Shown: positions 16,387 through 23,551 of the stretch, one piece after another
Numbering within the stretch: position 1 is the first letter of the stretch
Layout of the letters: every line of letters begins with the position of its first letter
Made by a program: the position numbers and the translations under genes
Source: Clostridiaceae bacterium UBA6085
GTDB lineage: Bacteria; Bacillota; Clostridia; Clostridiales; Clostridiaceae
Assembly (NCBI GenBank): GCA_002428605.1
Contig: DIXH01000092.1
Span: forward strand, 1-25,943
Reading direction: 5' to 3'
Length of the DNA: 25,943 nucleotides
Notes under the pieces: generated by a model
What the model was told of the DNA's origin: nothing
Database searches by the model: none
What the model saw: only the letters and a program-made list of their open reading frames with translations

Positions 16387-17457
16387 TTATTCTACAGGAA
16401 CAGTCCATCCCATTGTATCCGGAACCTTTCCCCACTGTATTCCGGTAAGCCCGTCATACAGCTTCTGCGTAAGCTCGCCTATCTGGCCGCCTCCTATCTC
16501 GAATGTCTTGTCCTTGTAGGTAAGCCAGCCTACCGGTGATACAACTGCTGCGGTTCCGGTTCCCCAGACCTCTTCAAGTGTTCCATTCTCGGCAGCGGCA
16601 ACTATTTCATCAACTGTTATCAGTCTCTCCTTGACATCAATTCCCCAGGTCTTCATGATCTCTATGCATGACTTCCTTGTGATCCCGGCAAGCACTGATC
16701 CTGTAAGGCTCGGTGTAAGCACCTCTCCGTTTACCTTGAACATGATGTTCATGCTTCCGACTTCCTCGATGTACTTCCTCTCGACTCCGTCAAGCCAGAG
16801 CACCTGCGAGTAGCCCTTGTATTCCGCGAGCTGGCTTGCCCTGAGTGATGCGGCGTAGTTTCCTCCGCACTTTGCGATTCCGGTTCCGCCTCTTACCGCC
16901 CTGACATCCTGGCTCTCGATCATGATCTTTATGGGATTCAGCCCTTCTGGATAATAGCTGCCTACCGGACAGGTTATGATGCAGAATATGTAGGTCTTCG
17001 ATGCATGCACTCCAAGGCCCACATCTGTAGCAATCATGAACGGTCTGATATAGAGGGATGTCGCTTCCTCGGAAGGAACCCACTCGGCATCGATCTCAAG
17101 TAGCTTCTTAAGTGCCGCGAGGAACATGTCCTCGTCAACAGCAGGCATTACAAGTCTCTCTCCTGATATTGCCATTCTCCTTATGTTCTCCATAGGCCTG
17201 AACAGCTGTACCTTTCCATCAGAGGTCCTGTAAGCCTTCATGCCCTCGAATATCTCCTGTCCGTAATGGAATACCATGGTCGCCATATCCATCTCAACAG
17301 GTCCGTACGGAACGATCCTCGGATCAAACCATCCCTTTCCTTCCTCATAGTTCATGAGGAACATATGGTCCGAGAATGACTTCCCGAACTTTACGGTCTT
17401 CATGTCAGGCTTTACCCTCTTGTTCTTTGTCAGTTCTACTCTGATATCCTGTACCAC
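16387..17457 (-). CDS. ilvE: Branched-chain amino acid aminotransferase
   Basis: IlvE transfers the amino group between Leu/Ile/Val and glutamate using PLP (fold-type IV). The 356 residues match the longer BCAT form. PLP lysine K196 lies in GTGIAKCGGNYAASL, followed by QVLWLDGVERKYIEEVGSMNIMF (glutamate about 231-232) and LTPSLTGSVLAGITR, the phosphate-binding end. HYGQEIFEGMKAY (64-76) is the substrate loop. The start is GTG, with GAGGTG six bases upstream. It has its own promoter and a leader hairpin. Confidence 0.95.
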   Translation of the reverse strand: MVQDIRVELTKNKRVKPDMKTVKFGKSFSDHMFLMNYEEGKGWFDPRIVPYGPVEMDMATMVFHYGQEIFEGMKAYRTSDGKVQLFRPMENIRRMAISGERLVMPAVDEDMFLAALKKLLEIDAEWVPSEEATSLYIRPFMIATDVGLGVHASKTYIFCIITCPVGSYYPEGLNPIKIMIESQDVRAVRGGTGIAKCGGNYAASLRASQLAEYKGYSQVLWLDGVERKYIEEVGSMNIMFKVNGEVLTPSLTGSVLAGITRKSCIEIMKTWGIDVKERLITVDEIVAAAENGTLEEVWGTGTAAVVSPVGWLTYKDKTFEIGGGQIGELTQKLYDGLTGIQWGKVPDTMGWTVPVE

Positions 17458-17486
17458 TTACAACACCTCGCGTTTTTTTCTTATGT

Positions 17487-17509
17487 CAGGTGATTTCCAC
17501 TGTCACCTG
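17487..17509 (-). promoter_or_regulatory. Leader hairpin of ilvE, possible Shine-Dalgarno switch
   Basis: In the ilvE leader CAGGTGA (17503-17509) pairs with TCACCTG (17487-17493). The CACCT part of the downstream arm is also complementary to the ilvE Shine-Dalgarno AGGTG (17464-17468), so two exclusive structures are possible. No ORF rich in branched-chain codons and no T-box features are visible. Confidence 0.4.
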
Positions 17510-17529
17510 CCTGATTATAATCTCCAATC

Positions 17530-17560
17530 ATTATAACACTATTCTTCGTCTTCTTCACAA
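17530..17560 (-). promoter_or_regulatory. ilvE promoter with extended -10
   Basis: On the minus strand TGTTATAAT gives an extended -10 (TATAAT at 17530-17535). A TTGTGA (17555-17560) lies 19 bp upstream. The leader would be about 65 bases. Confidence 0.6.
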
Positions 17561-17590
17561 ACAGTAGAAAAATGTAATCGTTTGAATGCA

Positions 17591-17617
17591 AAAAACAGGC
17601 AAATTTTGCCTGTTTTT
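17591..17617. terminator. Bidirectional terminator, YkgJ-family gene
   Basis: Perfect 13-base arms AAAAACAGGCAAA and TTTGCCTGTTTTT are separated by a single base, so the working hairpin is AACAGGC/GCCTGTT with U-tracts both ways. It lies 36 bp past the stop of the cysteine-cluster gene. Confidence 0.8.
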
Positions 17618-17652
17618 ATAGTGAAATATGTGAATCTTTGATGATCTTCGGG

Positions 17653-18156
17653 CTACCTTTGCCTCCTGAACCCATACTCACCCTTCAGCCTTTCAAACAT
17701 CTCATGGACTACAGGACAAACGGATGCGGAGTCAACGAGACTTAAGAGGCTTCCCATCCTTTCAGTCTTGTCTGTATACGGATAGCCTTTGCAGCTTGCA
17801 GGCTTGCATTCCTCGATCCTGCATGAACCATCATCACCGAGGAAAAGGCAGGGCTTCGATTTCATCGACTTGCCTTCAATGTCATCGGAAAGATAGCTGT
17901 CAGAAAACTCAGAAGCAGTCATTGAAAGCAGCCTTGCCACCTTAAGAATTTCCCTGTTTGTGAACTCAACCCGGTATTCCCTGCAGCAGTTCCTGCAGCT
18001 TGAGCAGTCATATTTCTCGAAAAGTTCCCTGTGGAGCCTGAGGAACCTTCTGTCCAGGTCTTTCGGGTCAGCATGGACCTTAAGGAATCTCCTGAACCTG
18101 TAGTTTTCCTCCTCTACTTTCCTTGAAGCGCTTCTTACTTCTTCAGGTCTCAGCAT
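17653..18156 (-). CDS. YkgJ-family cysteine-cluster protein (Fe/Zn-binding)
   Basis: This is a 167-residue cytoplasmic protein. The cysteines follow the YkgJ pattern: C51, C54, C57 and C58 (CSSCRNCC), then C103, C112, C117, C122 and C147, including KPCLFLGDDGSCRIEECKPASCKGYP. The family is thought to bind zinc or an iron-sulfur cluster; its function is not known, though some members are linked to protein modification or Fe-S chemistry. ATG is preceded by GGGAGGTGATTTC. It is a single gene with its own promoter and terminator. Confidence 0.87.
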   Translation of the reverse strand: MLRPEEVRSASRKVEEENYRFRRFLKVHADPKDLDRRFLRLHRELFEKYDCSSCRNCCREYRVEFTNREILKVARLLSMTASEFSDSYLSDDIEGKSMKSKPCLFLGDDGSCRIEECKPASCKGYPYTDKTERMGSLLSLVDSASVCPVVHEMFERLKGEYGFRRQR

Positions 18157-18276
18157 GAAATCACCTCCCGCAGTTCGATCTGATTCCAGAAGATTGAACG
18201 ATCCTCTAGCCTTAGACTATCACTTCCAATATGCTTTGAAAAGCGGATTTTAGCCATTAGTTACATTCCCCGCTAC

Positions 18277-18304
18277 AGCATAAGTTATGAAAATATACGT
18301 CCAA
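18277..18304 (-). promoter_or_regulatory. Candidate promoter of the cysteine-cluster gene
   Basis: On the minus strand TTGGAC (18299-18304) and TATGCT (18277-18282) are 16 bp apart. The leader would be about 110 bases, with no clear structure. No convincing promoter for the divergent M15 gene was seen in the same 214-bp gap. Confidence 0.45.
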
Positions 18305-18370
18305 ATTAAGAAATGGATAAAGCCAGGTTCAGCATTTATCAGGATACTGACTATATAGGCAGGTGATCTA

Positions 18371-18928
18371 ATGACAACTTCAAGTAAAGCAAAACCTGTA
18401 CGGAAGAGAAGAAGATACAAGGCAAGGTTCTTTGTAATAATGATCTGTCTAATATCAGCAATAGGTTATGGCGCGTTCAGGTCATTTTCAGGCCTTCCTG
18501 ATACCAGGACCTACATAGACCCTTATGCAAGGATAGACAGCCTTGACGAGCTTGATGAAAAGACGAGGGAAGCCGCGCTTCTTTTCCTTGAAATAGCTGA
18601 AGACCGGGGACTTGATGTAATCGTCACTGAGACCTACAGGACGCAGGAAAGGCAGGATTACCTCTATGCCAAGGGAAGGACAGCCCCGGGAAGCATAGTG
18701 ACCTGGACGAAGGATTCAAGGCATACCAGGAGGAATGCATTCGATATTGCGAAGAATGTGATCGGTCATGAATATGACGACCCTGAGTTCTTCAGGAAGT
18801 GCGCTGAGATCGCAAAGAGCATCGGACTCACTGCAGGCTATTACTGGGAGCCCAATCAGGATATGCCTCACTTCGAGACCGACATCTTCACAAGGATCAA
18901 ATATCCGGATGGTTATAATAAACCGTAA
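18371..18928 (+). CDS. Membrane-anchored M15-family peptidase (VanY/CwlK-like)
   Basis: This 185-residue protein has a basic N terminus (KPVRKRRRYKAR), a single membrane helix (about 20-38) and an external peptidase domain that should cut peptidoglycan stem peptides. Zinc ligands are readable: H118 and D125 in SRHTRRNAFDI and H167 in DMPHFE, with D164 a likely catalytic acid. The T-ETYRTQERQDYLYAKGR stretch is typical of the L-Ala-D-Glu or D,D-carboxypeptidase branch. The family SxHxxGxAxD motif has Arg in place of Gly. ATG follows GGCAGGTGATCTA. Whether it acts as carboxypeptidase or endopeptidase cannot be told. Confidence 0.83.
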   Translation: MTTSSKAKPVRKRRRYKARFFVIMICLISAIGYGAFRSFSGLPDTRTYIDPYARIDSLDELDEKTREAALLFLEIAEDRGLDVIVTETYRTQERQDYLYAKGRTAPGSIVTWTKDSRHTRRNAFDIAKNVIGHEYDDPEFFRKCAEIAKSIGLTAGYYWEPNQDMPHFETDIFTRIKYPDGYNKP

Positions 18929-19019
18929 TGGCAGAAGCCTGGATGATCCGCCGGGTTCTGGTGTATACTTGAATATATCCATAAGATACAATACCTGAAC
19001 ACAAACCAGGAGGCATGGC

Positions 19020-19805
19020 ATGACGAGAAAGCTTACCGCAATCTGCTTCAGCCCTACGGGAACCACAAGGAAGATAGTAACAGCAGTCGCTGATGGAACC
19101 GGACTTGAATATGATACCATAGACCTTACCCTTCCTTCCTCAAGGAGCCAGACCCTTGAATTCGGGTCAGATGACCTTGTAGTCATGGGTATTCCTGTAT
19201 ATGCCGGAAGGGTCCCTTCACTTCTTTCAGAGACCCTGGCATCCATAAAGGCAGAAGGGGCACTAATGGTTCCTGTTGTCGTCTACGGCAACAGGCATTA
19301 TGATGATTCTCTGCTGGAGCTTAAGGATATCCTTGAAGGGAAAGGTGCCATCTGCATCGCAGCAGCTGCCTTCATAGGGGAGCACTCATATACAAGTAAG
19401 GTCGCATCCGGAAGACCTGACAGCGAGGACCTTGAATCCGCAAAGCGGTTTGGTACTGCACTCATGGGCTTTCTTGACAAAGTAACAGACTCATATGTTA
19501 AGTTCGATGTACCCGGAAAGAACCCCTACAAGGAAAGAAAGCCTTCGAAGAGAGTCGCCCCGGTTACAGATGACTCCTGCATAGAATGCGGCATATGCGC
19601 ACTTTCCTGCCCGACTGGAGCCATTGACTTCCGTGATTTCAGTACTGCGGATTCAAACCTTTGCATAAAGTGCTGCAGCTGCGTAAAGAAGTGCCCGGTC
19701 GATGCAAAACACTTCAATGATGAATCAGTAGCAAGCTTTGCAGGATGGCTTGAAACGAACTGTATTGAGAGGAAACTGCCTGAGCTGTTCATTCCTGTCA
19801 TTTGA
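19020..19805 (+). CDS. EFR1-family flavodoxin-ferredoxin fusion
   Basis: This 261-residue soluble redox protein has an N-terminal flavodoxin-like domain with the FMN phosphate loop FSPTGTTRK (10-18) and MGIPVYAGRVP (56-66). A C-terminal 2x[4Fe-4S] ferredoxin follows, with C187, C190, C193 and C197 (CIECGICALSCP) and C215, C218, C221 and C225 (CIKCCSCVKKCP). It should shuttle electrons internally from flavin to clusters; partners are unknown. Such proteins are common in anaerobic Firmicutes. AGGAGG lies six bases before ATG. Confidence 0.92.
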   Translation: MTRKLTAICFSPTGTTRKIVTAVADGTGLEYDTIDLTLPSSRSQTLEFGSDDLVVMGIPVYAGRVPSLLSETLASIKAEGALMVPVVVYGNRHYDDSLLELKDILEGKGAICIAAAAFIGEHSYTSKVASGRPDSEDLESAKRFGTALMGFLDKVTDSYVKFDVPGKNPYKERKPSKRVAPVTDDSCIECGICALSCPTGAIDFRDFSTADSNLCIKCCSCVKKCPVDAKHFNDESVASFAGWLETNCIERKLPELFIPVI

Positions 19806-19828
19806 AACAAGGATCATAGATTATTGAT

Positions 19829-19874
19829 AAAAAAGCTTGCGCAAACTCGTGACTTAAGTCGTGAGTTAGCAAGC
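19829..19874 (-). terminator. Distal hairpin/terminator after kdpE
   Basis: A long interrupted hairpin (GCTTGC/GCAAGC, AACTC/GAGTT, GACTT/AAGTC with small internal loops) is followed by a six-U run on the minus strand. It lies about 190 bp past kdpE and also 24 bp past the convergent EFR1 gene. The 80 bp between it and the next hairpin contain no ORF. Confidence 0.55.
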
Positions 19875-19965
19875 AAAGTCAGAAAAAGAATTGAGACAGT
19901 TCAAACTTTGACATCCGGGAGAGTTTCAATTGGTTTAGATCCTAAAAAATCCATGAACTAAACAC

Positions 19966-20006
19966 AAAGACTGAAAGACGGACAGCAGCTCCTTCTTTCA
20001 GTCTTT
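19966..20006. terminator. Bidirectional terminator past kdpE
   Basis: Perfect 13-bp arms AAAGACTGAAAGA (19966-19978) and TCTTTCAGTCTTT (19994-20006) surround a 15-base loop, with T-rich ends on both strands. It is the first terminator after the minus-strand kdpDE unit, 56 bp past the stop. Confidence 0.75.
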
Positions 20007-20061
20007 TCACGTTTCCAGAACACCTGTCACAATCAGGGTCGTTTTCAATCCATATCCCCTG

Positions 20062-20751
20062 CTATTCGTCTGCAAAACGGTAGCCGATACCCACTTCAGT
20101 AAGTATGTATCTGGGCTTGGTGGGATTACTCTCAAGCTTTCTCCGTATGTTCGCCATGAACACCCTTACGCTCTGCATGTCGCTTTCAAGGTCCGATCCC
20201 CAGACCTCCTTCAGGATGTATTTGTGCGTCAGAACCTTGCCTGCGTTCTTTACGAGAAGTGTCAGCACCTCATATTCCATTGGGGTGAAATGTATCTCCC
20301 TTCCCTCAAGGCTTACCTTGTGCTTCTCCATGTCTATCTCAAGGTCCCCTACCCTGTAAATGGAGGGGATATCCTTTTTCGTGACATCAAAATGTCTGAA
20401 GATCACCCTTATCCTTGCAAGCAGCTCCTTTATGGAGAATGGCTTCGTAAGGTAGTCGTCTGCCCCCGCATCAAGAGCTTCAACCTTGTCATGGTCCTGG
20501 TCATGGGCTGAAACGACTATTATCGGTATGTCTGAGAAGCTCCTGACTTTCCTTATGATATCCATACCGCTCATGTCGGGCAGACCCAGGTCAAGTATTA
20601 TTGCAGAAAGGTTATGGGTGGCGATAATGTTAATCGCCTCTTTCCCTGTAGTTGCCTCTATGCATTCGTATTCCTGGGACGTCAGGGAGAAATTGATGAA
20701 GTTCCTTATCTGTTTGTCATCCTCGACAATTAGAAGCAGCGGATTTAACAT
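20062..20751 (-). CDS. kdpE: KdpE-type response regulator
   Basis: This 229-residue OmpR-family regulator has acidic E10/D11/D12, phospho-acceptor D54 (IILDLGLPDMSG), S81 and K103 (LTKPF), and a winged-helix domain ending RYILTEVGIGYRF. The stretch DKVEALDAGADDYLTKPFSIKELLARIR is very like KdpE. It follows the kinase stop TAG directly with no gap, and its Shine-Dalgarno lies in the kinase end. In E. coli KdpE activates kdpFABC; no kdp transporter is here, and the divergent Trk operon is the obvious target. Confidence 0.9.
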   Translation of the reverse strand: MLNPLLLIVEDDKQIRNFINFSLTSQEYECIEATTGKEAINIIATHNLSAIILDLGLPDMSGMDIIRKVRSFSDIPIIVVSAHDQDHDKVEALDAGADDYLTKPFSIKELLARIRVIFRHFDVTKKDIPSIYRVGDLEIDMEKHKVSLEGREIHFTPMEYEVLTLLVKNAGKVLTHKYILKEVWGSDLESDMQSVRVFMANIRRKLESNPTKPRYILTEVGIGYRFADE

Positions 20752-22170
20752 CTATTCACCATCTCCCTTCAGATAGAACTTGACCGTAGCTCCTCCATTT
20801 GTGTTGTTCTCAGCGAATATCCTCCCGCCATGGAATTCGACTATGGCCTTGCATATGGCAAGACCAAGGCCAAGGCCCTGCTTTTCACTGGTCCGCCTGT
20901 TGGTGGAGACGAAGAACATGTCGAAGATCTTCGGTATGTCATTCTCAATGAATCCGCATCCGTCATCAGATACCTGAAACCAGACCCTTCCATCCTCAGG
21001 CCATGCTTTCAGCCTTATCTCATTTTCCGGTGTAGTATGCTCGCAGGCGTTGCCGATGAGGTTGATCAGCACCTGAACAATAAGCTTGCCGTTCATGGGC
21101 ACGAACAGGACGCTTTCAGGCGCTGCTATGCTTATCCTGTGGTTTGGATAATACCTTGTTGAAAGCTCGACAACCTCCGAGAAGATCTCATCGACCGCCT
21201 CACTTTGTATCTTTATTGCAAGGTTCCCTTCATGGACCCTTGTGAAGCTGAGTATGTTTTCAACCAGCCTTGCAAGCCAGAGTGAATCATTGTACACCTC
21301 GTTTGCCAGCTCGGAATCCTCCTTGTCAGTAAGCTTGCTTGCAAGCATCTCCGAGGTTCCTGTTATCCTTGTCAGCGGCGTCCTAAGGTCGTGCGATATC
21401 GCCCTTAGGAGGTTGCTCTTGAACCTCTCCATCTCCGCCTCGGACCTTGCCATCTCCCTTTCCTTTATAAGGAGCACCCTCTCCATGGAGATCGTAATCT
21501 GCATTATTATGGAGGAGACCAGCTGACGGTTATCCTCATCAAGCTCCTCGACCTCTTCCGGCAGCCTGAAGTAGCAAATGTTCCTGCCCTTCACCTCTAT
21601 TGGGAAAGTGTAGCTGTTCATTATCCTATCCTTGATCGCTGATGGCTCCACGGGTTCAGCAGACCTTCTCACGGTGCCATCCGGAAAAGCCGTTACAAGG
21701 TATGTATTGTTTTCCGCCTTTACGTAGCACTCAACATCTCTAGCAAGGAAGTTCGCAAGATACCTTGCAGAAACCTCAGCAGTCTCCTGAATTTCACTGG
21801 TGTCTGCAAGGGCACCCGTCATGACAGAAAGGGTCCTTGACTGCCTTTCCCTTGAGTCAGAAAGCTGCTTCGAGTGAATAAGCTTGCTTGTAAGGGCACT
21901 TGTAGTTATGGCAGCCATCAGCATCACAAAGAAGGTCACGAAGTATGAGCTGTCGTCGACCTTGAAGGTATATATTGGATCCGTGAAGAAGAAGTTGAAC
22001 GAGAGCATGGACGCCACCGCAGCAATTATTCCGTAGGAGTACCCTTTGGTATACCTCGACACCATCAGAACTGACAGTATGTATATTACGACGATGTTCG
22101 TCTCCTCGAACCCGACATGGTTGATGAGGTAAGAGACAAGGGTAGTGCCAATACTTATCCCTGCTGTCAC
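20752..22170 (-). CDS. kdpD: KdpD-like sensor kinase lacking the N-terminal KdpD/Usp domains
   Basis: This 472-residue membrane kinase begins directly with the four-helix DUF4118 region (about 4-98; SYLINHVGFEETNIVVIYILSVLMVSR is typical KdpD). It is followed by a GAF-like domain (about 115-235), HisKA with H260 (RAISHDLRTPLTRITG) and the ATPase domain (NLIGNACEHT, DDGCGFIE, GLGLGLAIC). The ~380-residue cytoplasmic ATP/Usp module of full KdpD is absent. The listed start is GTG, with TTAGGA eight bases upstream. A better ATG with GGGAGG at 22227 is in frame but is cut off by a TAG at 22189-22191. Confidence 0.87.
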   Translation of the reverse strand: MTAGISIGTTLVSYLINHVGFEETNIVVIYILSVLMVSRYTKGYSYGIIAAVASMLSFNFFFTDPIYTFKVDDSSYFVTFFVMLMAAITTSALTSKLIHSKQLSDSRERQSRTLSVMTGALADTSEIQETAEVSARYLANFLARDVECYVKAENNTYLVTAFPDGTVRRSAEPVEPSAIKDRIMNSYTFPIEVKGRNICYFRLPEEVEELDEDNRQLVSSIIMQITISMERVLLIKEREMARSEAEMERFKSNLLRAISHDLRTPLTRITGTSEMLASKLTDKEDSELANEVYNDSLWLARLVENILSFTRVHEGNLAIKIQSEAVDEIFSEVVELSTRYYPNHRISIAAPESVLFVPMNGKLIVQVLINLIGNACEHTTPENEIRLKAWPEDGRVWFQVSDDGCGFIENDIPKIFDMFFVSTNRRTSEKQGLGLGLAICKAIVEFHGGRIFAENNTNGGATVKFYLKGDGE

Positions 22171-22188
22171 AAGAACGTTCCTAATGAC

Positions 22189-22227
22189 CTACCTGTCATT
22201 CTTCCTTTTCCCTGTCCTGTCAGTCAT
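22189..22227 (-). other. Short upstream ORF in frame with kdpD, ending in TAG
   Basis: ATG at 22227, seven bases after GGGAGG, encodes MTDRTGKRKNDR and stops at TAG. The following codons (GTC ATT AGG AAC GTT CTT) lead in the same frame to the kdpD GTG. A further in-frame ATG lies at 22254. Either a leader peptide or a broken kdpD start. Confidence 0.5.
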
Positions 22228-22270
22228 CCCAGCGCCTCCCAAGTTAAGGTCCATTTATTCCATCCCCTCA

Positions 22271-22299
22271 ATTATATGCCCATATCACACTGTTTGAAA
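22271..22299 (-). promoter_or_regulatory. Candidate kdpDE promoter
   Basis: On the minus strand TATAAT (22271-22276) lies 17 bp after TTTCAA (22294-22299), a weak -35. The start would be near 22264, about 37 bp before the 22227 ATG. Confidence 0.45.
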
Positions 22300-22367
22300 T
22301 AGCTCCTCTGAGCGTCCTGATATCCTATTATCGTATTTTATCAGCTTGAAAGGCCCCCATAGAAATC

Positions 22368-22434
22368 TTTATACGAAATTTATACTGTATCCTCCGTCTT
22401 AACACCATGTTTATACGAAAACTGATAATATAAG
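22368..22434 (+). promoter_or_regulatory. TTTATAC boxes, candidate KdpE operator, and trk operon promoter
   Basis: TTTATAC occurs at 22368-22374, 22379-22385 (offset exactly 11) and 22410-22416; the first and third are both followed by GAAA. AT-rich -10 candidates (GATAAT 22424, TATAAG 22429) follow the third box by 8-12 bases. Tandem heptamers at 11 bp are the usual footprint of OmpR-family dimers. Confidence 0.55.
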
Positions 22435-22489
22435 TCTGTAAAAAGAGACCAACAGAACGGTTATTGTTGATCCCTATGGAGGAATAAAG

Positions 22490-22879
22490 ATGTACACAAA
22501 ACAGGAGCCTTCAAATGCCTATACAAGCAAGATAGGTTCTGCAGCTACAGCAATCAAACTTGGAGACTATGACAGGGCCAGGGTGCTGCTGGGTCAGGCT
22601 GTCCAGGAGGACCAGAACCAGCCAGAATACCACAACCTGCTTGGGATAATAGCGGAACTCAAACGCGACCTTGTGCTTGCCTGCAGGCACTACAGGGCTG
22701 CATATGCCCTTGATCCGTCCTACGAGCCTGCAAACAGGAACCTTGCAAGGATCACGTCTTACAGCTGTGCGAGGAACACAGGTGCCCCGGATTATGGTGA
22801 TGCCTGCAAAATAGAAGAGCTTCCGGCCTCTTTCGCGTATGCTGAGTACAAGTCCAGAAACCAGAGAAAAAGAATATAG
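22490..22879 (+). CDS. Small TPR-like protein
   Basis: This 129-residue soluble protein has about two and a half helical repeats of TPR type: AATAIKLGDYDRARVLLGQAVQED, then QPEYHNLLGIIAELKRDLVLACRHYRAAYALDPS, then YEPANRNLARI. A basic tail (YKSRNQRKRI) ends it. TPR folds bind peptides or partners; no enzyme motif is seen. GGAGG lies eight bases before ATG. It is the first gene of the K+ uptake operon, 18 bp before trkA, so it may scaffold or regulate that system, but this is inference. Confidence 0.75.
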   Translation: MYTKQEPSNAYTSKIGSAATAIKLGDYDRARVLLGQAVQEDQNQPEYHNLLGIIAELKRDLVLACRHYRAAYALDPSYEPANRNLARITSYSCARNTGAPDYGDACKIEELPASFAYAEYKSRNQRKRI

Positions 22880-22897
22880 GATTAGAGGTCGGTAACA

Positions 22898-23551
22898 ATG
22901 TACATTATAATAATCGGCTGCGGAAGGCTTGGAAGCACACTTGCCAAGGAGCTTTCCGACAACGGCCATGATATTTGCATCCTCGACAGGGATGATGAGA
23001 ACCTTGACCGGCTTGGTTCGGGATTCAACGGATTGCGGATAAAGGGTGTTGAATACGACAATGACAAGCTGATGGAGGCTGGGATAGACAAGGCTGACGC
23101 ACTCCTTGCCGTCACCCATGACGACAACGTCAACATAACAGTTTCAATGATTGCAGACAGGGTCCACAAGGTGCCGAAGGTAATCGCAAGGGTCAACGAG
23201 CCAAACAAGAAATTCATATACGAGACGATCGGCATAGATACCATAAATCCGGTCCAGTCTGGAGTTGACGTGCTCAAGGGCAAGCTGCTGGTTGAGCGGT
23301 TTGACATACTGGCTGAGCTTGGCTCTAAACATGAGATTGTTGAGCTTCTCGTGGACAGACAAGTGACCGTGACCGTAGGTGAAATCGAGTCGAAATGCTC
23401 ATGTCTTCTCAGCGGCCTGATAAGAGGCTGCGATATGAGCCTTCCCATGAAGGATGACCCTGTTAAGAAGGGCGACAGACTCATCGCTACCTTAAGGTCG
23501 GAAGACAAGAAAAAGCTCATGGGTCTATTGACCAAGGAGATGTTTGTATGA
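22898..23551 (+). CDS. trkA: Trk/Ktr gating subunit, TrkA family (first copy)
   Basis: This 217-residue peripheral membrane protein gates the TrkH channel. It has an RCK-N (TrkA-N) Rossmann domain with GCGRLGS (7-13) and D30 at the end of strand 2 (suits NAD(H)), LLAVTHDDNVN and VIARVNEP. An RCK-C domain follows (about 140-215). It has only one RCK unit, unlike the two-unit E. coli TrkA. GAGGT precedes ATG by eight bases. It overlaps the second copy by four bases. Confidence 0.9.
   Translation: MYIIIIGCGRLGSTLAKELSDNGHDICILDRDDENLDRLGSGFNGLRIKGVEYDNDKLMEAGIDKADALLAVTHDDNVNITVSMIADRVHKVPKVIARVNEPNKKFIYETIGIDTINPVQSGVDVLKGKLLVERFDILAELGSKHEIVELLVDRQVTVTVGEIESKCSCLLSGLIRGCDMSLPMKDDPVKKGDRLIATLRSEDKKKLMGLLTKEMFV

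Noticed and set aside
17458..17529. T-box or amino acid riboswitch in the ilvE leader
   Set aside because: The leader is too short (about 65 bases), lacks the T-box sequence and a terminator/antiterminator pair.
18328..18357. TTCAGC-N18-TATATA as promoter of the M15 gene
   Set aside because: The start point would be only about 7 bases before ATG and inside the Shine-Dalgarno, leaving no ribosome site.
22189..22191. Pyrrolysine reading of the TAG in kdpD
   Set aside because: No pylTSBCD genes or methylamine genes here, and a kinase N terminus is not a known pyrrolysine site; reinitiation or a nonsense change is simpler.
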